A stretch of 64,000 nt of DNA. Origin: Leptonema illini DSM 21528 (GTDB taxonomy: Bacteria; Spirochaetota; Leptospiria; Leptospirales; Leptonemataceae). A program made the position numbers and the translations under genes. The first letter of the stretch is position 1, and each line of letters begins with the position of its first letter. The notes beneath the pieces are model-generated. The model saw nothing but the letters and a program-made list of their open reading frames with translations. It did no database searches and had not been told where the DNA came from. Shown piece by piece: positions 18,748 through 28,000 of this stretch. The stretch is taken from assembly GCF_000243335.1 (NCBI RefSeq), contig NZ_JH597773.1, positions 889,989 through 953,988 on the forward strand, written 5' to 3'.

Positions 18748-19383
18748 TCAGGGCCCATCGTTTGAGCCCGATGCCTGCATCTGTTCTCGGGCAGCATGCA
18801 CGGCATCAGCGGCGACATTCTCAAAGAAGGAGGCGAAGTTATCGTGCAGGCCTTTGCTCCTGAAGTCCTCGCCGGCATAAAAGCGGGGATGCCAGCTCGA
18901 TAGAAGAAGATTCCCGGGAAGACTGATCCATCCGACCACTTTCGTTGTGCTGTAATAATACGTTTTGCGTCGTATCTCCCGGCCTCTATAGCGAACGATC
19001 ACATCGACAGGATAGGTATAGGAACGCCAGACCGGTATCACCAGAAGCGTGAAGCATCCGGCACGGTTCCACTGCTCGTCCGGTGCCATCGTCGTTTGCA
19101 GCGTTATACTCAGGGGCGACGTTTCATCGATAACGACGCCTTTTTGTGAGCCTATCGCCTTTTGCAATCCTTCAAGCACAAGCCGACCGTAGTCTCTATC
19201 TTCGTGTGTCGGCCACTTGCGCCCATCAGTAGATAGAACGGGATCGTAGAGTTGGCGAACGGTAACGAACAGACGAATATCCTGATTCCGTTCATGCTTC
19301 GATTCAGAAAAAGTCGACGGCACATCAACGTAGTGCACAACGCAGGCAGACAGGAAGAATGCAGTCAGTAATACGAGCCGCAT
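18748..19383 (-). CDS. Hypothetical lipoprotein
   Basis: About 211 residues from the ATG at 19383, chosen because it places a lipoprotein signal (MRLVLLTAFFLSAC) at the N-terminus; a TTG 18 codons upstream overlaps the preceding gene's stop. The mature protein has alternating hydrophobic residues, suggesting beta structure, and a segment VIPVWRSYTYPVDVIVRYRG. I do not recognise the family. It lies directly downstream of another secreted protein gene (51 bp gap) and may be co-transcribed. Confidence 0.75.
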   Translation of the reverse strand: MRLVLLTAFFLSACVVHYVDVPSTFSESKHERNQDIRLFVTVRQLYDPVLSTDGRKWPTHEDRDYGRLVLEGLQKAIGSQKGVVIDETSPLSITLQTTMAPDEQWNRAGCFTLLVIPVWRSYTYPVDVIVRYRGREIRRKTYYYSTTKVVGWISLPGNLLLSSWHPRFYAGEDFRSKGLHDNFASFFENVAADAVHAAREQMQASGSNDGP

Positions 19384-19433
19384 CCGCCCATGCTTGCTCT
19401 GATGAAACGAAGTCAAACGTTTTCCTGGCCGGC

Positions 19434-20498
19434 TCAATAGCCGGGCCAGTTGATGGCCTTCAGAAAGGCCTCACGCTTCTTCATAACCGTAACAGGAAGA
19501 GGCTTCATCTCAATGCGACCGACGATCCGACAGCCGCCTTTTGATTTTGTATGTGCCGTCACATCGGGTGAGCGCAGAACAGGCAGGCTGCCGATAGCGA
19601 CGATGCTTTCGCCACGTCGCTGCAGAGCCCAGATCTTCACTTCTTTGTTCTTGAGCATATTCAACTGAACGACGTTACCCGAACGAATGCCGTAACTGAT
19701 CCCCTGATAGCTCACACCGGCAGCCTGAACCTCAAATCCTTCGAGCGAAGCATCCACTTCAACGGCCACGCATGTGAAGTCTGGCTTCGGAATATCGAAG
19801 TTCCACCATTGTTCGCTATCGATGCGGTCATAGATCTGAAAGCCGCAACCCTCCCAACAATCACTCGGATTCGCCGGATTCACAACGGCATCGGGATCGG
19901 CCGGAGCCTGACCGAACGGATTCGCCTCCCTTTCTTGCAGCGAAGTCGGCGCCCGGGACGGCTGTGCGCTGCGAGCTACCTCCTGCCATGCTGATCCCGT
20001 ATAACGATAGACGCGGGCCTGATCTGATCCTGAAACGGCCGGCATCGAAGCGCTGAGCGGCTGCAACGGGCGAACGGGTCGTCCGCTCTCGTCTGTGAAC
20101 GAGAGGCGAAACATGCCCGTAGACTCAAGCAGCTCTCCAGTTTGTAAAACCATAGGAACGGGCGAGAAAACGAAATCCTCGGGTCGATCCAGCACGATCG
20201 CCGCGATGCGGATGCGCCGGCCTTTGCGAAACGCTCCTTCGGGCACCGAGAGCTGTAGCGATTCAAAGGTCAGAGTCTCTGCTCTACCCCCGATTACGGT
20301 TTGAACGATCGGCTCCAGCATCCCCTCTCGCATGGCTGCGAGCGAGACAGGCCTCTTATCCATATTCCAGAGATCCTCCTGCCTCTCAATCAGCTCCTCG
20401 CGTTGCTCTGGCGTCAGCGACGGATCATCGAGGTCAGGGCGTGATTCCAGTGCAAGCAGAGGGAGCAGCATGAGTATCAAGAGGAGCAGGCGTCGCAT
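19434..20498 (-). CDS. Hypothetical secreted protein
   Basis: 354 residues with a short, very hydrophobic signal peptide (MRRLLLLILMLLPLLALES). The middle, about residues 60-160 (LQLSVPEGAFRKGRRIRIAAI, then ESTGMFRLSFTDESGRPVRPLQPL), has the 'lsvPeGAf' and 'DesGrpV..l' pattern seen in ZU5-like or other beta-sandwich surface domains. Four cysteines cluster in the second half (DCWEGCGF; DFTCVAVE; GGCRIVG). Function unknown. It appears to be the first gene of a two-gene unit with the lipoprotein gene that follows. Confidence 0.8.
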   Translation of the reverse strand: MRRLLLLILMLLPLLALESRPDLDDPSLTPEQREELIERQEDLWNMDKRPVSLAAMREGMLEPIVQTVIGGRAETLTFESLQLSVPEGAFRKGRRIRIAAIVLDRPEDFVFSPVPMVLQTGELLESTGMFRLSFTDESGRPVRPLQPLSASMPAVSGSDQARVYRYTGSAWQEVARSAQPSRAPTSLQEREANPFGQAPADPDAVVNPANPSDCWEGCGFQIYDRIDSEQWWNFDIPKPDFTCVAVEVDASLEGFEVQAAGVSYQGISYGIRSGNVVQLNMLKNKEVKIWALQRRGESIVAIGSLPVLRSPDVTAHTKSKGGCRIVGRIEMKPLPVTVMKKREAFLKAINWPGY

Positions 20499-20620
20499 GC
20501 CTTATACCTCGGCCTATTTCATTTTGACTTTAGAGCCGGCCCGTGAACTTTACATCCTGCTCCGCTCACACATGTCGCTTTCAAACTGCTTGCCTGCTCT
20601 GCCCTTCTCGAAAACAGTGC

Positions 20621-20984
20621 AGTACCCGGAGCATCGAATCGTCGCGCCGCTCGCAAGAGAGTGAGGAAAGTCCGGACACCGCAGGACAGAAGACCGGGTA
20701 ATTCCCGGGGTGCCGTCTGTAATGGACGGCGCACGGAAAGTGCCACAGAGAATATACCGCCTGCCTTCGGGCAGGTAAGGGTGAAAAGGCGGGGTAAGAG
20801 CCCACCGCTCCTTCAGCGATGAAGGAGGCACGGTAAACCCTCTTCGGTGCAATCCCACATAGGCAGCCGTTAAGGTCGGTCCGGCCGTGGCTGCGGGTAG
20901 GGAGCAAAGACCCGGCAGGGAACTGCACGGGCAAGATAAATGACGATTCTCGACAGAATCCGGCTTATAGATGCTCCGGGTGCT
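20621..20984 (+). ncRNA. rnpB: RNase P RNA (class A)
   Basis: The universally conserved block GAGGAAAGTCCGGAC is at 20662-20676, and the matching 3' conserved block (ACAGAATCCGGCTTATAGA) at 20953-20971. Ends are set by stem P1: ACCCGGAGCAT at 20624-20634 pairs perfectly with ATGCTCCGGGT at 20971-20981. A run of seven to eight T follows at 20983-20990 and acts as terminator. About 360 nt is the normal length for a class A RNA. The RNA is the catalytic part of RNase P, which matures tRNA 5' ends. Open frames on the opposite strand here are not genes. Confidence 0.97.
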
Positions 20985-21085
20985 TTTTTTGTGGGGTGGG
21001 ATTTTTCTCGCAACCAACCTAAGGGAACCAAGCTGAGCGAGAAAAATCTCCTTGCTCGCCTCAAGCTGATGACAAAGCTCTATCT

Positions 21086-21802
21086 ATGAACAGAAAGCTC
21101 GTCATCGGTGCTCTTTTCATTCTTAATACTTGCACAACCGTTTCGCCGTTCACTTTGCAGGTAGACGGATTGCACTCCTCGGATCAAAGCATCGCCGTGC
21201 AGTCCACTCTGTCGGCAAGGGATTTCCGAATCAATGTGACAGGGCGGGGTATCGAGCAGGAAGGCGAGCTCAGCTCCGAGCAGTTTGCCGTTTTCACGTC
21301 GTCAGTCAAGGCCTCCATTCGAGAGAACGGACTATTCCGGTCCATAATGCAGGCAGGCGCATCAGGCGATACGATTCTTGAGATCGTGCTTCTGCATCAC
21401 GTAATCGCGGGGGATTCAGGCGGCATCATGGACGTCGCCTATCGTATCCGGTCAACGAATGCTCCCTCCACAGGAAGGATCATCGTCTTCTGCCCCTTTA
21501 TGGTAACGCGATCCGTAAAGGATTGTCTACACCGAGCAACGACATACGCTCTTCTCACGAAGCTGGATGCGGCAAACGGCGGCCGGCCACTCTCGCTGGA
21601 GAGTTATGAAGACGCCATTTTCTTCGGGAATCTACAGGATGCGGTGAAGAGGCTGCCGACAAAGCTTGTCTATGTCGAATGCTTGATGTGGGTAACGACA
21701 AACACGGGCCAGGAGTGCCGCATGAACAAGGCACATGCGCTTGATCCTGTTCCCTGGGATACTCTTATAAAAGAGAATCCTTTCCCCTGGCCGGAGGAAT
21801 AA
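21086..21802 (+). CDS. Hypothetical lipoprotein
   Basis: 238 residues. The N-terminus MNRKLVIGALFILNTCTTV looks like a lipoprotein signal with Cys at residue 16. The rest has no motif I can name. A segment ILEIVLLHHVIAGDSGGIMDVAYRI and later paired cysteines are visible. It follows rnpB in the same orientation, about 100 bp after its terminator, and ends 70 bp before the transposase gene. Possibly surface-located; function unknown. Confidence 0.75.
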   Translation: MNRKLVIGALFILNTCTTVSPFTLQVDGLHSSDQSIAVQSTLSARDFRINVTGRGIEQEGELSSEQFAVFTSSVKASIRENGLFRSIMQAGASGDTILEIVLLHHVIAGDSGGIMDVAYRIRSTNAPSTGRIIVFCPFMVTRSVKDCLHRATTYALLTKLDAANGGRPLSLESYEDAIFFGNLQDAVKRLPTKLVYVECLMWVTTNTGQECRMNKAHALDPVPWDTLIKENPFPWPEE

Positions 21803-21871
21803 TAGAGCATCGCTTTCTATTAAGCGTGATCGTCCTCAAATCACGCCAGAAAAAATGCCTCTTCAGAATTC

Positions 21872-22900
21872 ATGTGCGCTCTTCTACTCCTCTTACAACT
21901 CTACCTTTACCGCTATCTCGTCGCCGAGAATCTCATGCTGCGACATCAGCTTCTCGTCTATAAGCGATCTATCCAGAAACCTCGAATCAAACAACTCGAC
22001 CGAATCCTCTGGGTCATCCTAACAGGCATTCTACCTGCCGATCTCTGGAAGAATGCTCTTGCTTTCGTAAAGCCTGCTACCGTGATCAAATGGCATCGAG
22101 AGGCCTACGGATTTTTCTGGAAATGGATTTCACGAAGAAAGAATCCAGGACGACCAGCAATACGTCGCATGCTAAGAGACGAGATCAGACGCATAGCAGA
22201 AGAGAATCCTACCTGGGGGCCGGAGCGCATCCTCGGCGAGCTACAGATGGCGGGCTATCGCCTGCATATCAATACCGTTCGCAAATACATGCCGAAACGA
22301 ACAAAGACTCCCGGAGGGAACTGGAAGAACTTTCTCGACCTTCATGCCTCGCAGATCGCAGCCATGGATTTCTTCGTAGTACCGATGTGGAACTTTACGC
22401 CGCTCTACGTCTTCTTTATCATCCATCATGCGACCAGAGAGATTCTGCATGTAAACGTTACGGCTCATCCCGGTATGGACTGGGTAAGACAGAATCTGAA
22501 AGAAGCCTTCCCGGCTGGAAAGGCCATCCCGAAATACATCGTCCATGACAACGATCCTGTGTTCGTCCACTCCCGGCTCTTCATGGGAAACGTGCTTTCC
22601 ATCACTCCCCTCAGAACGGCGCCTCACAGCCCGTGGCAGAATTGCTTCGCAGAGAGGTTTGTCGGAACCATTCGAAGAGAGCTCACCGCCCATGTCATCC
22701 CGCTCTCAGAGAATCACCTAAGAAAACTCGTCAAAGAATACGTTCGCTATTATAACGAGGATCGCACGCATTCTTCTATTGGAAGAGATTCGCCCGTGGG
22801 AAGACAGAGATCGGAAAGGCCTCCCGACCGACCGTTGATCGCCATACCGAGAGTCCGAGGCCTCCATCACAGATATTTTCCAGTGAAGAAGGCGGCGTGA
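21872..22900 (+). CDS. DDE (rve-type) integrase/transposase
   Basis: 342 residues. An N-terminal helical region with an HTH-like segment (TWGPERILGELQMAGYRLHINTVRKYM, about residues 110-137) precedes the catalytic core. The three acidic residues are visible: D in IAAMDFFVV, D in YIVHDNDPVF, and E in CFAERFVGTIRREL, with the usual spacing of the retroviral-type integrase superfamily (IS481/IS3-like). It appears complete. It lies across the hicA reading frame of a hicBA pair, so it marks an insertion. I could not define clean terminal inverted repeats; the right end must be at about 22900-22920, where hicA homology stops. Confidence 0.9.
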   Translation: MCALLLLLQLYLYRYLVAENLMLRHQLLVYKRSIQKPRIKQLDRILWVILTGILPADLWKNALAFVKPATVIKWHREAYGFFWKWISRRKNPGRPAIRRMLRDEIRRIAEENPTWGPERILGELQMAGYRLHINTVRKYMPKRTKTPGGNWKNFLDLHASQIAAMDFFVVPMWNFTPLYVFFIIHHATREILHVNVTAHPGMDWVRQNLKEAFPAGKAIPKYIVHDNDPVFVHSRLFMGNVLSITPLRTAPHSPWQNCFAERFVGTIRRELTAHVIPLSENHLRKLVKEYVRYYNEDRTHSSIGRDSPVGRQRSERPPDRPLIAIPRVRGLHHRYFPVKKAA

Positions 22901-22917
22901 GACGCGTATTTGGGTCA

Positions 22918-22976
22918 AAACCGGCTGCTTCAAGTTTTCTTTTGATCTCGCTATATGGCAGAGATTTAGGCGGCAC
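22918..22976 (-). pseudogene. hicA: hicA toxin gene, 5' fragment cut by the transposable element
   Basis: Starting at a GTG at 22976, overlapping the end of hicB by 11 nt, the frame reads PPKSLPYSEIKRKLEAAGFDP. This is the N-terminal helix of HicA-type mRNA interferases ('...v...LekaGF'). The family then continues with a strand and the catalytic G-S-H; here the sequence instead runs into the end of the transposase region, so the catalytic histidine is lost. The toxin is therefore almost certainly inactive. Confidence 0.65.
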
Positions 22977-23172
22977 CTATCTCAACCTCAATCTTCTTAA
23001 TGTCGGGAGTAATGGTGGGCCGGGGGTCTTCAAAATACAGTGCAAGGGCCTCCTGCAAGTTAGCGAGAGACTCTTCGGGACTACTGCCCTGACTGGCTAT
23101 GTCCACTTCAAGGCATTGAGCAACATAGATTCCATCTTCTTTTGTAACGCTGGCGGAAAAGGATCGTTTCAT
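22966..23172 (-). CDS. hicB: HicB family antitoxin
   Basis: 68 residues from the ATG at 23172 (MKRSFSASVTKEDG); a longer frame exists upstream but this start fits the family. YVAQCLEVDIASQGSSPEESLANLQEALALYFED is the standard HicB partial RNase H-like fold. It lacks the extra C-terminal DNA-binding domain, as in short HicB proteins. The gene precedes and overlaps hicA, the order seen in many hicBA operons. Since the toxin is truncated, this is probably an orphaned antitoxin. Confidence 0.88.
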   Translation of the reverse strand: MKRSFSASVTKEDGIYVAQCLEVDIASQGSSPEESLANLQEALALYFEDPRPTITPDIKKIEVEIGAA

Positions 23173-23249
23173 ATTACTGCCTCGGTCTTTAGAATTGATT
23201 TGCCCAATTGCCCCGTCCACTCCTTTTCTACCGGCCCCTGACGTCTTCA

Positions 23250-23660
23250 CTATCCCCTTTTTTTACTCCGTCTCTTTTTCCCGATGTCATCCAGAAGCCG
23301 CCAGAAGCCCAGCTCTCTGACCAGGAAAGAGCCCGCTCGGTAAGTCGCTGTTAGCTCCATAACACGAAGCAGCTCTTTCCAGACAAAGTCACCGCTCTCT
23401 TCAGTCTTGAGGCTCCGAACTTCTTCCATGCCATACGAAGTAGCGTTCCCCAGTATTCGATCAATCGATCGCGCTTCTAACACCGCTTCATCTATCCGAT
23501 CGACACCGATCTCCCCTGAATCTCGAAGCGCCTTCAATACCAGCGGGAAGCGGGCCTCTCCGTTCAGGCGTGCAGATAAAAATCTCACAAAACAATCGAC
23601 TATGCGCCTGTCGCCGATACCCGCCACCGTTCCTGTACTCGAATCCTGAAAAACGATCAT
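23250..23660 (-). CDS. Hypothetical protein
   Basis: 136 residues, mixed helical sequence, no signal peptide and no membrane segment; strongly basic C-terminus (KKRRSKKRG). I do not recognise it. It lies upstream of hicB in the same orientation with a 77-bp gap, and a short open tail from 23688 precedes it. Small size and position next to a toxin-antitoxin remnant make an accessory role plausible, but that is only context. Confidence 0.6.
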   Translation of the reverse strand: MIVFQDSSTGTVAGIGDRRIVDCFVRFLSARLNGEARFPLVLKALRDSGEIGVDRIDEAVLEARSIDRILGNATSYGMEEVRSLKTEESGDFVWKELLRVMELTATYRAGSFLVRELGFWRLLDDIGKKRRSKKRG

Positions 23661-23798
23661 GATGGTCCTCGTTAACCTCGGGATGGTTCATCGCCGTTCC
23701 TGCTTCTCGCTTCTTCTTCTCAACCACTCTGCCACGTCAATTTCCATGACCTGACCCTTACGCTCGATCAGTATGAAGCGCGCACGGTCACCCCAATC

Positions 23799-24893
23799 TC
23801 ATATCTCCACCGGCATATAAAGAGCGAAGTCCATGCCTGTCAGACGATAATGATAACCCTGATAATAGAAGAATGGTCCTCCAAACGAGACTCGAAACTT
23901 AAAGGTCCGTGCGATGGGCAATTCGACAAACATGAGGAATGCGGCCGCTCCTTTTTTTCGCACCTCAACGCTCGATCGCTGCAGTGCAAGCAATCCGAAA
24001 GTTTCAAGGTGGTTCAGAGAATACTCATTTGCAAGGATACTCGCTGCCAGCATCTGCAAGAAGCTATCGCCGTTAAGATCAACCCATCCCTTTGCAAGCG
24101 CATAGGCTCCGTAGTTTTCAAGCATGCCCGGCTGATCGAGCGAGGCGAGCATAATCGTTCGAATCGGATCGGTGGACGGACCGACTAACCCTGTCATCAA
24201 TTGATAGGCGCTCAGGCTGCGAAGGGTCTGTTCTTTGGTGCCGTTATCGAGATTCATCGCGACAAAGAACGGGCCGAGATAGTCCTGCATGTCGACGGTG
24301 CCGCTCATCTGCACGTTGCCGACGCCGATGCCCATGCCGACGCGAAACGTCGTCCATTCATCGCCGCCGAAATAAAAGGCCGGCACCGCATACGTATAGA
24401 AGCCGTCCATGCGAGTTCCGAGGTTCGCCGTTCGCGTCGTCGGCCCTGCCTGTTCGGTGGCCAGAGCCCGCAAGAAGCTGCTTGAGGAGCCTCCGGAGCT
24501 GCTCGAACTTCCCGAATCGCTCGAACCCGTATCGACCTCGATGGTCTGTTCGGTCAGCTTGATCGGCCCCGAATGTACAAGCAGATAGACGCCGAACTGG
24601 TATTTCTGCCCTCGATAAAAAACGAAGTCCGGCGATTTCATATCAAGAGACCAGCTCACATCGCCATAACCGCTCTGCCCCATCGTAGCGTTGAAGCCAT
24701 GCCCCGACATATAGAGCGAAGTGGAATGAACGCTGACGCCAGGGCTGATCTGTAGATAATAAGGCTTTCGGCCGGCATCTGCCTCATCCGGCTCCTGCGA
24801 GAAAAGACCCGACGGCAATAACAGCAGGCCGGTTGTGACGGAGATCAAACCCCTGCCGATGTTTTTGAGAACGTTTTTCAGGAATCGTTTCAT
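23799..24893 (-). CDS. Secreted, probably outer-membrane protein with Ser/Gly-rich insert
   Basis: 364 residues from the ATG at 24893 (MKRFLKNVLKNIGRG), which yields a normal signal peptide; the frame stays open for 160 more codons upstream, but that part runs antisense to the start of the divergent oxidoreductase gene and has no protein-like character. Around residues 120-135 lies a Ser/Gly tract (SSDSGSSSSSGGSSSS). Alternating aromatic and small residues near both ends, and FRVSFGGPFFYYQGYHYRLTGMDF at the C-terminus, suggest beta-barrel strands. Family unknown. Confidence 0.78.
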   Translation of the reverse strand: MKRFLKNVLKNIGRGLISVTTGLLLLPSGLFSQEPDEADAGRKPYYLQISPGVSVHSTSLYMSGHGFNATMGQSGYGDVSWSLDMKSPDFVFYRGQKYQFGVYLLVHSGPIKLTEQTIEVDTGSSDSGSSSSSGGSSSSFLRALATEQAGPTTRTANLGTRMDGFYTYAVPAFYFGGDEWTTFRVGMGIGVGNVQMSGTVDMQDYLGPFFVAMNLDNGTKEQTLRSLSAYQLMTGLVGPSTDPIRTIMLASLDQPGMLENYGAYALAKGWVDLNGDSFLQMLAASILANEYSLNHLETFGLLALQRSSVEVRKKGAAAFLMFVELPIARTFKFRVSFGGPFFYYQGYHYRLTGMDFALYMPVEI

Positions 24894-24964
24894 AGCAGTA
24901 CAGAGTATTAAATAAAACAGACGATCGGAATTGCTTCGCGTGGCAAACATTTTCACGGATTCGC

Positions 24965-24994
24965 TTGACTCACCCCCGCTGCATCGGCTATAAC
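24965..24994 (+). promoter_or_regulatory. Promoter of the pyruvate oxidoreductase gene (leaderless)
   Basis: TTGACT at 24965-24970 and TATAAC at 24989-24994 with an 18-bp spacer, both close to the housekeeping consensus. The start codon is at 25002, so transcription should begin within a base or two of the ATG and no ribosome-binding site is present between. Confidence 0.75.
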
Positions 24995-25001
24995 AGATAC
25001 A

Positions 25002-28000
25002 ATGGAAACGCGTCTTACCGTCGACGGCAATGAGGCCTGCGCCCGCATCGCCTACAGATTGAGCGAGCTGATCGCCATCTATCCCATTACGCCGGCCTCT
25101 CCGATGGGCGAGCTGGCCGATGCCTGGGCGGCGACGCAGCAACCGAACCTTTTCGGGCAGGTGCCTGCCGTCGTTGAGATGCAGAGCGAAGGCGGAGCGG
25201 CCGGCGCTGTACACGGAGCGCTGCAGGCAGGCACGCTTGCGACGACGTTTACCGCGTCTCAGGGCCTTCTGCTTATGATTCCGAACATGTACAAGATCGC
25301 CGGCGAACTGACGCCCTTTGTGCTGCATGTAGCTGCACGCTCCGTCGCAACGCATGCCCTTTCGATTTTTTGCGATCACTCCGACGTGATGGCGGCGCGA
25401 CAGACGGGCTTCGCCATTCTCGGATCAACGAGCGTGCAGGAGGCGCACGATCTGTCGCTCATCGCCCATGCGGCGACGCTTGAAACGCGACTGCCCTTTC
25501 TGCATTTCTTCGACGGCTTTCGCACTTCGCATGAGGTATCGACGATCTTTCCTTTAAGCGACGAAACGATCCATACGATGATCGATCGTAATCTGATCCG
25601 AGAGCACCGCCAGCGTGCGTTAACCCCCGATCATCCGGTGCTTCGCGGAACGGCGCAGAATCCCGACGTCTTTTTTCAATCCCGGGAGCGTGCGAATGCT
25701 CTTTATGACGCGGCGCCGGCCATCGTGCAGAAGCATATGGATCGCTTCGCGCAGCTGACCGGGCGCTCGTATCAGGTCTATCAGTACTATGGCGCTGCCG
25801 ATGCCGAGCATGTCATCGTCATGATGGGATCAGGCGCCACAACGGCGCGGCGCGCCTCGCAGCTTCTGAACGGCGAAGGACGCAAAACGGGCGTGCTTGT
25901 CGTTCGCCTTTACCGCCCCTTTGATATGCAGATGTTTCGCGACGCCCTGCCGGCAACGGTTCGGTCCGTGGCCGTGCTCGATCGCACAAAGGAGCCCGGT
26001 GCTACAGGGGAGCCGCTTCTTCTCGACGTCATGGCCGCTCTTTTCGGGCAACGTTCCTGCTCGGTCATCGGAGGACGCTACGGCCTCTCGTCCAAAGAGT
26101 TCACGCCGGCGATGGCGGCATCGGTATTCGACGAATTGCAGCATCCCACAAAAGAACGTTTTACCGTCGGCATCGAAGACGACGTGAATCATACAAGCCT
26201 TGCGGTCACCGCCGAACACCGGAAGTATAACGTCGAAGACGAAGGCTTTCGCGCCGTCTTCTTCGGCCTCGGCGCGGACGGCACGGTCAGCGCGAATAAG
26301 AACTCGATCAAGATCATCGGCGAAGAAACGGATCAGTTCGGCCAGGGGCATTTCGTCTATGACTCGAAGAAATCCGGCTCGGTGACCGTATCACATCTGC
26401 GCACCGGACCGACGCAGGCATCGATCGACGCTCCGTATCTTGTGCAATCCGCCGATCTTGTGGCCGTGCATCAGTTCGGATTGCTCGAACGACTTGCCAC
26501 CATCGACAATCTGCGCGAAGGCGGCATCCTGCTTCTGAACGCCCCGTATGCGCCCGGCGAACTCTTTGCAAAGCTTCCCGTCGATCTGCAGAAGGCGGCC
26601 ATCGCAAAACGTATTCGCATCTTCACGATCGACGCCCTTGATGTGGCGCGCTCCGTCGGCCTTGGCGGGCGCATCTCCACCGTCATGCAGGCCGCCTTTT
26701 TTGAGTTAGCCAACTCTATCCCCAGAGAGCAGGCGCTTGAGAAGATGCGCTACTTCATCGAGAAAAGCTACGGCAAACGCGGCGAGGCCATCGTAAAAAA
26801 GAACTTCGCCGCCATCGAAGAGGCGCATAAACGGCTGTATCAGGTGCCTCTGCCCGGGGCGCCCATCGGCTCCGTGCCCATGCGATCGTCCATCAGCGGA
26901 CCGGCGCCCGATTTCGTGCGAAACGTAACGGCTGAGATCATCGCCGGTCGCGGCGACGGGCTGCCCGTCAGCGCCTTTCCTCTGGACGGGAGTTATCCGA
27001 CCGGGACGACGAAGTATGAGAAGCGCGACATCGCCCTTGAGATTCCCATCTGGGAGCCCGATCTGTGCATCCAGTGCGGCAAGTGTTCGTTCGTATGTCC
27101 GCATGCCGTCATCCGCATCAAAACGCATGACGGCGCGTCGGCTCCGGCCGGCTTTCGCATGATGCCGCTAAAAGGCGCCGAAGCCGGCAGCATGTACACG
27201 ATTCAGGTATCGCCCGAGGACTGCACCGGATGCTCGCTCTGCGTCGAGGTCTGTCCGGCGCGCGACAAGTCGCATACGGCACGCAAGGCGCTCAATATGC
27301 ATGCCGCCGCCGACACCATCGAAAAAGAGAAGGAGTTATACAGGCATTTTGACGCCCTTCCCTGGCCCGATCGTCTTTCTATCGATCGCATTCATACCGT
27401 AAAGGGATCACAGTTCCTCGAACCGCTCTTTGAGTTCTCGGGCGCCTGCGCCGGATGCGGCGAAACGCCCTATATCAAGCTTGTAACGCAGCTTTTCGGC
27501 GATCGCATGCTCGTCGCCAATGCAACGGGCTGCTCTTCGATCTATGGCGGCAATCTGCCGACGACGCCCTGGGCCCATCGCGCCGACGGACGCGGTCCGG
27601 CATGGTCGAATTCGCTTTTTGAGGATAACGCCGAGTTCGGCCTTGGCATGCGTCTGGCCGTCGATCAGCTGCGCGATCGAGCCATCCAGCTTTTAAAAAA
27701 CGAAAGCTCTACCGTTGGAGACGATCTCGTAACGGCTCTTCTGATAAACGCGCAACACGACGAGGCCGATATCTACGAACAGCGGCAACTCGTGGACACG
27801 CTGAAAACGCGCATCGCTGCCGATACCGAGCTCTATGATCTGGCCGATTATCTTGTACGCAAATCTCTGTGGATCATCGGCGGCGACGGATGGGGCTACG
27901 ACATCGGCTACGGCGGACTCGACCACGTCCTTGCATCAAACGCCAACGTGAATATACTGCTTCTTGATACCGAGGTGTATTCGAATACGGGAGGACAGCG

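Noticed and set aside
20550-21017. Open frames of 117-155 codons on the minus strand
   Set aside because: They overlap the RNase P RNA, whose conserved blocks and P1 pairing explain this sequence completely.
21803-22920. Exact ends and target duplication of the transposase element
   Set aside because: The two flanks show only weak similarity (CTCAAATCACGCC against CCCAAATACGCG) and no clean inverted repeats or target duplication, so no boundaries are claimed.
24894-25379. N-terminal extension of 162 codons on the outer-membrane-like gene
   Set aside because: The extension runs antisense to the conserved N-terminus of the pyruvate oxidoreductase and lacks a signal; the ATG at 24893 gives a proper signal peptide.
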